Shown in pieces: positions 5,954 to 10,403 of a DNA stretch of 10,403 bases. Both the position numbers and the translations under genes were made by a program. A model generated the notes under the pieces. It made no database searches. It was given only the letters and a program-made list of their open reading frames with translations, and was not told the DNA's origin. Source of the stretch: Nitrospirota bacterium (GTDB lineage: Bacteria > Nitrospirota > Thermodesulfovibrionia > Thermodesulfovibrionales > JdFR-88). Location: contig JAJYGJ010000193.1 of NCBI GenBank assembly GCA_021790695.1, positions 1-10,403 on the forward strand. Reading direction: 5' to 3'. The first letter of the stretch is position 1, and every line of letters begins with the position of its first letter.

Positions 5954-6196
5954 TCAGGTTTCGTCGCACAGCAGGCTTGAATCATCCAGGCGGTCATCGT
6001 ATAACCTGAACCCCTGGCGTCTTTCCCGGCCCTTGTAATCAAGCGCGCCCCTTGACCTGATCGCCTTCGTGTCCGCCTCCACCCATCCATCCAGCCGCAG
6101 GAACCGCTTTGCTATACCAGCGGCTATCAGTTCGTTGAGTTTTCCTACTTCGGTCAGTCTGCACTCATCGTCCGAATAAATCACAGGTATCAGCAT
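5954..6196 (-). CDS. Small conserved-looking protein of unknown function
   Basis: An 80-residue soluble protein beginning MLIPVIYSDD. I do not recognise a named family. It recalls short deltaproteobacterial hypothetical proteins of the pattern MLIPV-Y-DG...LD-LI--G-I--F-R-DGWV...Y-G-ERR, and here the matching parts are LNELIAAGIAKRFLRLDGWVE (residues 20-40, charged and helical) and DYKGRERR (53-60). That resemblance is from memory. I chose ATG 6196 because AAAGGAG lies nine bases before it; a GTG at 6229 would add 11 residues without a well-placed binding site. A strong promoter (6262-6290) lies just upstream, so it is expressed on its own. No signal peptide or membrane segment is seen. The gene is probably real, given the promoter, binding site and position; the function is unknown. 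Confidence 0.65.
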   Translation of the reverse strand: MLIPVIYSDDECRLTEVGKLNELIAAGIAKRFLRLDGWVEADTKAIRSRGALDYKGRERRQGFRLYDDRLDDSSLLCDET

Positions 6197-6210
6197 TTCG
6201 CTAAACTCCT

Positions 6211-6237
6211 TTCCACCATACGGTTTCACCAGTGGAA
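6211..6237 (-). promoter_or_regulatory. Leader hairpin next to a ribosome binding site
   Basis: In the leader of the 80-residue gene, TTCCAC and GTGGAA (plus positions 6211-6216 and 6232-6237) form a 6-bp stem with a 15-base loop. Its 3' arm runs directly into the AAAGGAG ribosome binding site, so pairing could influence translation. A second AAAGGAG (plus 6245-6251) sits upstream, just before a four-codon TTG-started open frame ending in TGA. Confidence 0.3.
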
Positions 6238-6261
6238 CAAGACACTCCTTTACCCTGAAAT

Positions 6262-6290
6262 AAAATAATGGGCGCGGGGGTTTTTGTCAA
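6262..6290 (-). promoter_or_regulatory. Sigma-70 promoter for the 80-residue gene
   Basis: On the minus strand TTGACA (plus 6285-6290) is a perfect -35 box. It is followed after exactly 17 bases by TATTTT (plus 6262-6267), a good -10 box. Transcription would start near 6255 and read leftward into the gene starting at 6196. It lies 18 bases beyond the rrf2 stop. Confidence 0.75.
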
Positions 6291-6308
6291 CATAAATTTC
6301 AGCGTTTC

Positions 6309-6740
6309 TTATCCGGTCCCTGTTCCGGCTCCAGCGGTCTTTATATGGGCGAAGTTCCTTTTTGCGAGGACCCTGCGGACCTCCTCTCTCACCTCGATCC
6401 AGACCGGGTGGACGGCGCAGGTATCGCTCAGGGCGCAGAGCCTGTCGTCAAGGGCGCAGACGTTCATCTCGACCGGCTGGATGGCCTCTATAACTTCGAG
6501 AAAATTTATGAGCGACGGTCCCCTGGCCAGCTCGAAACCGCCCTTTACCCCCCTGTGGGACGTCACAATCCCCGCCCTGGCAAGTTTTTGCAATATTTTC
6601 GCAAGAAACTTTCGGGGCACGAAGGCGTTTTTCGAGATATCCCCTATTACGGCGATCTGCCCGTGCCTCATGGCGAGATAGTTGACGCATCGTATGGCAT
6701 AATCGGTTTCCCTCTTTATCCTCATTCCTGTCCCGTACAT
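6309..6740 (-). CDS. Rrf2-family transcriptional regulator with an Fe-S-type cysteine triad
   Basis: A DNA-binding regulator of the Rrf2 family (relatives IscR, NsrR, RirA), 143 residues. The winged helix-turn-helix spans about 7-75: MRIKRETDYAIR at the start, recognition region VPRKFLAKILQKLARAGIV, and the wing SHRGVKGGFELAR. Cysteines 95, 102 and 108 (C-x6-C-x5-C) match the place where IscR and NsrR hold a 2Fe-2S or 4Fe-4S cluster (C-x5-C-x5-C or similar). This suggests sensing of Fe-S status, oxygen or nitric oxide, but the ligand is not proven. The family ending CAVHPVWIEVREEVRRVL is present. The ATG at 6740 overlaps the cydB stop as TGATG, and GGAAAGG precedes it by nine bases, so translation is coupled to cydB. 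A natural target is the cydA promoter, which carries a GACT-N5-AGTC dyad. Confidence 0.92.
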   Translation of the reverse strand: MYGTGMRIKRETDYAIRCVNYLAMRHGQIAVIGDISKNAFVPRKFLAKILQKLARAGIVTSHRGVKGGFELARGPSLINFLEVIEAIQPVEMNVCALDDRLCALSDTCAVHPVWIEVREEVRRVLAKRNFAHIKTAGAGTGTG

Positions 6741-7762
6741 CAATATGTGCCTTTCCCTCCGGCCGCGTCAACCGCCTTATGCCTGAAGACGCGGTACGTC
6801 CATATCTGGTAAAGGATCACGATGGGCACGAAGACCGCGGCCACGGCAGTCATGATCTTGAGCGTGTAAGGGCTGGACGAGGAATTAAACAGGGTCAGGC
6901 TTGAGGCCGGGTCGATACTGGAGGGGATGAGATTCGGAAAGAGCCCCGCCACGCCGGTGAAGGCGACCATGACAATTGCGGCGCACGAGGCGAAGAACGC
7001 CTGGAGGTTACGGCCTTTGACGGCGAAGAATTTTATTGCCAGCAGCGCCAGCACCGCGGCGGCCGGCAACACGAGAAGGGCGGGCGCTTTCAGGTAATTG
7101 ACATAGAGCTTCGTGGCGAAGACCGTGGAGGCCAGGAAGGCGACCGCGGCCGCAAGGAGCGCGTACCATAACCCATTTGCCGCCCTCCGGGCGCGCCCTT
7201 CCGTCCGTCCGCCCGTTTTTAACGCGATCCATAACGACCCGTGCACCAGGAACAGCATGACGAAGAGGACGCCCGTGAGAAGCCCGTAGGGGTTCAGGAG
7301 CGACATGAAACCGCCATGGTATCCCTGCGCGTCCATCGGCAGGCCCATGAATATGTTTCCGAAGGCCACGCCGAAAAGCAGCGCGGGAAGAAAGCTGCCG
7401 AGCCACAGCATGAGGCCCCATCCCTTCCGCCATCCGGCCCCTTCGGCCTTCCCCCGGAACTCGATCGCCACCCCGCGAAGGATGAGGGAAAAGAGCAGCA
7501 GGAGAAGGGCCGTATACAGGTAACTGAACATCAGCGCGTAGGTGGTCGGGAACGCGGCGAAAGTGGCCCCGCCCGCCGTGATCAGCCAGACCTCGTTGCC
7601 GCCCCAGACCGGCCCTATCGAATCAAGGACGGCCCCCTTTTCGGCCTCGCTTCCGGCGACGAAAGGATAGAGCATCCCGGCGCCCAGATCGAAGCCGTCC
7701 AGCATGAAGTATACCGCCCACAGCACGCCCCACAAGACGAACCATATCACCTGGAATAGCAT
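6740..7762 (-). CDS. cydB: Cytochrome bd ubiquinol oxidase subunit II
   Basis: Integral membrane partner of CydA in the bd-type oxidase, which reduces O2 to water with quinol electrons and has high oxygen affinity. The 340-residue product shows CydB hallmarks: YFMLDGFDLGAGMLYPFV (18-35), SIGPVWGGNEVWLITAGGATFAAFP (48-72) and GLFPNLIPSS (273-282) with FNSSSSPYTL after it. Eight or nine hydrophobic segments are spread through the chain, as usual. I chose ATG 7762 because it lies one base after the cydA stop and AGGAGG in the end of cydA serves it. An upstream extension to 7843 would add an arginine-rich stretch that is only cydA read in another frame. The stop codon overlaps the rrf2 start. No cydX-like small subunit gene follows. 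Confidence 0.96.
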   Translation of the reverse strand: MLFQVIWFVLWGVLWAVYFMLDGFDLGAGMLYPFVAGSEAEKGAVLDSIGPVWGGNEVWLITAGGATFAAFPTTYALMFSYLYTALLLLLFSLILRGVAIEFRGKAEGAGWRKGWGLMLWLGSFLPALLFGVAFGNIFMGLPMDAQGYHGGFMSLLNPYGLLTGVLFVMLFLVHGSLWIALKTGGRTEGRARRAANGLWYALLAAAVAFLASTVFATKLYVNYLKAPALLVLPAAAVLALLAIKFFAVKGRNLQAFFASCAAIVMVAFTGVAGLFPNLIPSSIDPASSLTLFNSSSSPYTLKIMTAVAAVFVPIVILYQIWTYRVFRHKAVDAAGGKGTY

Positions 7763-7763
7763 G

Positions 7764-9119
7764 TCATGCCTCCTGCCCCGCCCAGGGGTTTTCGCTCGCG
7801 CCCGCCGGCGCCGCCTCGGGGCCTTTGCGCGCCGTTTTTGCAAGCAGATAGGCGTCGGTCACGGCCAGGGCGCCGTACAGGAACGTAAAGCCTGCCAGAG
7901 AGGTCCAGACCTGGACCGGGCCTATCGTCTTTGTGACCGCATCGGACGTCTTCAGCACGCCGTAGACTATCCAGGGCTGGCGGCCCACCTCCGTCACTAT
8001 CCAGCCCAGTTGCGCGGCGATGTAGGGGAGGGGCAGGGCGTAGAGCATCACCCGCAGAAGCGCCCGCCTTGACTCCAGGCCGGCCCCGCGGGACCGGATG
8101 AAGGCGACGATGGAGAGGATTATAAAGAGGAAGCCCAGGCCGACCATGACCCGGAAACTGAGAAACGCGCCCAGGACGGGCGGCCTAAGATCCTCCGGGA
8201 TGTCCCTGAGCCCTGTTATCTTTGCCCCGGTGTTGCCGAAGGCAAGGTAACTGAGGAACCCCGGGATCTTCAGGGCCTCGATAATGTTTCGCTGCCCCTT
8301 TACATCCGGATAGCAGATGAGATTATAGGCGCAATGGCTTTCAGTCTGCCAATGCGCCTCTATGGCCGCAAACTTGGAGGGCTGCGTCCTGGCGACCCCG
8401 GAGGCGGACAAATCCCCGGCGAAGACCACCAGGAGGGAGGCGATGAGCCCGAAAGTAGCCGCCGCCCTGAACGAACGCCTGAAAAAATCGGTCTTCTGCT
8501 TTTTAAGGAGGTGCCAGGCCGAAACGCTCATGACGAAAAACGCCGCGATGACGTAGCCGGACAACACCGTGTGGAGGAATTCCAGCCATCCGGTCTTGTT
8601 TGTGAGCACCGCGGGGAAACTGGACATTTCCGCCCGGCCGTGCCGGATCACATAGCCCACGGGGTGCTGCATCCAGCCGTTTGCAAGCAGTATCCAGAGG
8701 GCCGACAGGTTGGTGGCAATCGCCACGAGCCAGATGGAAAGGGCGTGCACCCCGGGCGAGACCTTGTCCCAGCCGAATACCCAGACGCCTATGAAGGTCG
8801 ATTCAAGGAAGAAGGCGACTGTGGCCTCGATCGCAAGCGGCGCGCCGAAGATATCGCCCACGTATTTTGAGTACTGCGCCCAGTTCATGCCGAACTGGAA
8901 CTCCATCGTTATCCCGGTCACCACGCCGAGGGCGAAATTGATCAGGAAGAGCTTTCCCCAGAATTTCGTCATCCCGAGGTAGACCTCTTCGCCCGTTCTC
9001 AGATAGCGCGTCTCCATCCACGCGACCATGAGCGAGAGACCGAGGGTGAGCGGGACGAAAAAGAAATGGAATATGGCTGTGACTGCGAATTGGAGCCTGC
9101 TTAAGGCCAGCGTATCCAT
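7764..9119 (-). CDS. cydA: Cytochrome bd ubiquinol oxidase subunit I
   Basis: Haem-bearing, quinol-oxidising subunit of the cytochrome bd oxidase in the inner membrane, 451 residues. Residues equivalent to the E. coli haem ligands and proton-path acids are all present: His18 (AIFHFFFVPLTLG), Glu98 and Glu106 (PLAIEATVAFFLEST), His183 (FLHTVLSGYV) and Met325 (FRVMVGLGF). The quinol loop keeps Lys249 and Glu254 (PSKFAAIEAHW) but is short: the protein is about 70 residues shorter than E. coli CydA. It is therefore of the short-Q-loop type. EVGRQPWIVYGVL (377-389) is the usual C-terminal signature. AAAGGAG lies seven bases before the ATG. It is the first gene of cydA-cydB-rrf2, behind a clear promoter with a candidate operator. 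Confidence 0.97.
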   Translation of the reverse strand: MDTLALSRLQFAVTAIFHFFFVPLTLGLSLMVAWMETRYLRTGEEVYLGMTKFWGKLFLINFALGVVTGITMEFQFGMNWAQYSKYVGDIFGAPLAIEATVAFFLESTFIGVWVFGWDKVSPGVHALSIWLVAIATNLSALWILLANGWMQHPVGYVIRHGRAEMSSFPAVLTNKTGWLEFLHTVLSGYVIAAFFVMSVSAWHLLKKQKTDFFRRSFRAAATFGLIASLLVVFAGDLSASGVARTQPSKFAAIEAHWQTESHCAYNLICYPDVKGQRNIIEALKIPGFLSYLAFGNTGAKITGLRDIPEDLRPPVLGAFLSFRVMVGLGFLFIILSIVAFIRSRGAGLESRRALLRVMLYALPLPYIAAQLGWIVTEVGRQPWIVYGVLKTSDAVTKTIGPVQVWTSLAGFTFLYGALAVTDAYLLAKTARKGPEAAPAGASENPWAGQEA

Positions 9120-9158
9120 TTTCTGCTCCTTTCAGGAAAGATTTTTATATCTAAACAA

Positions 9159-9171
9159 GACTTATTTAGTC
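9159..9171 (-). promoter_or_regulatory. Candidate Rrf2-type operator over the cydA start point
   Basis: On the minus strand GACTAAATAAGTC is a GACT-N5-AGTC dyad, close to the core of the IscR type-1 site (GACT-R-WWW-Y-AGTC) with one mismatch. The outer parts of that consensus are not matched. It sits 3 to 15 bases downstream of the -10 box, over the expected transcription start, a position suited to repression by the Rrf2 protein encoded in the same operon. Confidence 0.5.
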
Positions 9172-9174
9172 CTC

Positions 9175-9203
9175 TTTTTATCACCAAACGAGGGACTTGT
9201 CAA
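9175..9203 (-). promoter_or_regulatory. Sigma-70 promoter of cydA-cydB-rrf2
   Basis: On the minus strand TTGACA (plus 9198-9203) is separated by exactly 17 bases from TAAAAA (plus 9175-9180). The start point would be near 9168, about 50 bases before the cydA ATG. No convincing FNR site (TTGAT-N4-ATCAA) is seen. Confidence 0.75.
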
Positions 9204-9253
9204 CACAAAAATATAGTCCCGGAGGATTCAACCCGGCGGGGGTAAGAGGCCTC

Positions 9254-9277
9254 AGAACCGATATTGAGACAGGTTCT
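9254..9277 (-). terminator. Weak hairpin after the histidine kinase gene
   Basis: AGAACC (9254-9259) and GGTTCT (9272-9277) form a 6-bp stem with a 12-base loop, starting at the kinase stop codon. There is no T-run directly behind it, so termination is uncertain and read-through toward cydA is possible. One arm lies within the 13-bp repeat. Confidence 0.3.
9264..9276 (+). repeat. 13-bp dispersed repeat TTGAGACAGGTTC, copy 3
   Basis: This exact copy, read on the minus strand as GAACCTGTCTCAA, follows the TGA stop of the histidine kinase gene with no intervening base. Here it is part of a small hairpin. Confidence 0.8.
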
Positions 9278-10403
9278 CAGGCAATGGGGTTCGAATCAAG
9301 GGTCCGCCTGACTGTTTTCAGGAGGTGATTGGGCGATATGGGCTTCGGAATGAAGTCCGTTTCCGCAATGCAGTCGCCGCCGTTTATGACAGAGGACGCA
9401 TAGCCGCTGATGAAGATGGCCTTTGCGCCCGGCGCCGCTTTTTTTATCTCCTCGTATGCCTCCTTTCCGTTTTTCCGGGGCATTATGACGTCCAGGATCA
9501 GCAGTTGCACGTCGCCGCGGTTTTTCAGGAATTTATCGACTGCGTCCTCGCCGTTTTCGGCCTCGATCACCTTGTATCCGTGCTCCAGGAGGACCGTGCT
9601 GGTCAACTGTCTGAGCGCGGGGTCATCCTCGGCGACCAGTATGGACTCCCCGCCGCCCGGCGCGCGTTCCTCCCCCGGCGGTTCCCGCACAAGCCCCGGC
9701 CGGGTTTCGGCCAGGGGCAGGTATATCCTGAACTTCGTGCCGCGGCCGGGCTCGCTCAGGACGTCGACAAGGCCGCCGTGCTGTTCGACTATCCCGTAGA
9801 TTATGGAAAGCCCCAGGCCCGTGCCTTTGCCGGTCTCCTTCGTCGTGAAGAAGGGGTCGAATATCTTCTTTCTGACGTTCTGGTCCATGCCGGTGCCGGT
9901 GTCCGTGACCGAGACAAGGGCGTATGCGCCCGGTTTTCTGAAATTGCCCGCCCTGGCGAATTCCTCGTTCACAAGGACGTCGCCGGTCTCTATGACCATG
10001 CGGCCCCCATTGGGCATCGCGTCCCTGGCGTTTGCCGCCAGGTTCATCAGCACCTGCTCTATCTGGCCGCTGTCGGCCATCACCACGAGCGCGCCGGAGC
10101 ACTTGATCACGAGTTCGATGTCCTCCCGGATCAGCCTCTGGAGGAATTTTTCGAACCTCTTTATAAGCTCGTTCAAGTCCACCGGCCTCAGGCTTATCAC
10201 CTGCTTGCGGCTGAAGGCCAGAAGGCTTTTGACCAGGTTGGCCGCCTTCTGGGAGGCCGAAAGGATGTGCTCCACGTAATGGATGAGGGCTGCGTCTTCG
10301 AGTTTTACCCTTATCAGATCGGCGTAGCCGATTATCGCGGAGAGGATGTTATTGAAGTCGTGCGCGATGCCGCCCGCCAGCTCGCCGACGGCCTCCATCT
10401 TCT
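9277..10403 (-). CDS. Hybrid sensor histidine kinase, 3' part only
   Basis: C-terminal 375 or so residues of a two-component hybrid kinase; the gene runs off the right edge. The reading frame is open before the first visible Met (10398), which is the internal KMEAVGELAGGIAHDFNN signature, so the sensor part is missing. Counting from that Met, His13 is the phospho-acceptor in the HDFNN box. Then come the ATP-binding N box (NLAANARDAM, 119-128), DTGTGM (166-171), the F box (FDPFF) and GTGLGL (192-197). After a proline/glutamate linker a receiver domain (about 252-370) has Asp258/Asp259, phospho-acceptor Asp303 (LILDVIMP), Ser331 and Lys352 (PKP). All key residues are intact, so it should be active. 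There is no output domain after the receiver, so it probably passes phosphate to a separate partner. Its signal is unknown. A link to the neighbouring oxidase is only positional. Confidence 0.93.
   Translation of the reverse strand, partial: KMEAVGELAGGIAHDFNNILSAIIGYADLIRVKLEDAALIHYVEHILSASQKAANLVKSLLAFSRKQVISLRPVDLNELIKRFEKFLQRLIREDIELVIKCSGALVVMADSGQIEQVLMNLAANARDAMPNGGRMVIETGDVLVNEEFARAGNFRKPGAYALVSVTDTGTGMDQNVRKKIFDPFFTTKETGKGTGLGLSIIYGIVEQHGGLVDVLSEPGRGTKFRIYLPLAETRPGLVREPPGEERAPGGGESILVAEDDPALRQLTSTVLLEHGYKVIEAENGEDAVDKFLKNRGDVQLLILDVIMPRKNGKEAYEEIKKAAPGAKAIFISGYASSVINGGDCIAETDFIPKPISPNHLLKTVRRTLDSNPIA

Noticed and set aside
5678..6090. Plus- and minus-strand open frames across the 5715-5953 gap
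   Set aside because: They run through palindromes and into neighbouring genes in other frames, with no domain or ribosome binding site.
9277..10398. Complete 373-residue kinase starting at 10398
   Set aside because: The Met is the internal residue of the HDFNN-box signature and the frame is open upstream, so the gene is truncated by the window.
1..10403. CRISPR arrays, tRNA or rRNA genes, transposases, phage or defence genes
   Set aside because: I saw no regularly spaced repeats with unique spacers, no tRNA cloverleaf or rRNA signature, and no transposase, integrase or defence-type domain.

Overview
This window is GC-rich (roughly 60 % by eye) bacterial DNA from what looks like a free-living, motile, respiring Gram-negative. 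Three things suggest a deltaproteobacterium (Desulfobacterota/Geobacter-like) or a neighbouring phylum: the order mcp-cheW-cheR-cheD-cheB, the short-loop cytochrome bd, and frequent AGG and ATA codons. That placement is inference. The palindromic repeats in nearly every intergenic gap fit a repeat-rich environmental genome.

Layout. Bases 1-354 are a gene-free leader with two palindromes, a 13-bp repeat and a short direct repeat. Bases 355-5179 (+) form a tight chemotaxis operon: a soluble PAS-containing receptor, then CheW, CheR, CheD and CheB. cheA and cheY are not in the window. A strong hairpin at 5182-5233 separates this operon from a convergent minus-strand gene for a PCu(A)C-type copper-binding lipoprotein (5247-5714). 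Further right on the minus strand are a palindrome-rich gap, an 80-residue protein of unknown function (5954-6196) with a clear promoter, and the operon cydA-cydB-rrf2 (9119 down to 6309). The right edge holds the 3' part of a hybrid histidine kinase (9277-10403, cut by the window end).

How the genes work together. The receptor has no membrane span. It senses in the cytoplasm through a cysteine-bearing PAS domain and signals through CheW to a CheA encoded elsewhere. CheR methylates it, CheB demethylates or deamidates it, and CheD deamidates it. The receptor ends in a long flexible linker and QFEQY, which resembles the CheR/CheB tether of enteric receptors, so adaptation enzymes and receptor appear matched. 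On the other strand, cydAB encodes a high-affinity quinol oxidase. The Rrf2-type regulator with three cysteines is translationally coupled to cydB. A GACT-N5-AGTC dyad over the predicted cydA start point makes Fe-S- or NO/O2-responsive autoregulation a concrete hypothesis.

No obviously new multi-gene system is present. The best leads are the 13-bp repeat TTGAGACAGGTTC found three times at gene borders, the putative Rrf2 operator, the repeat-derived CheD tail, the tandem repeat before cheB, and the receptor's cysteine cluster and tether.
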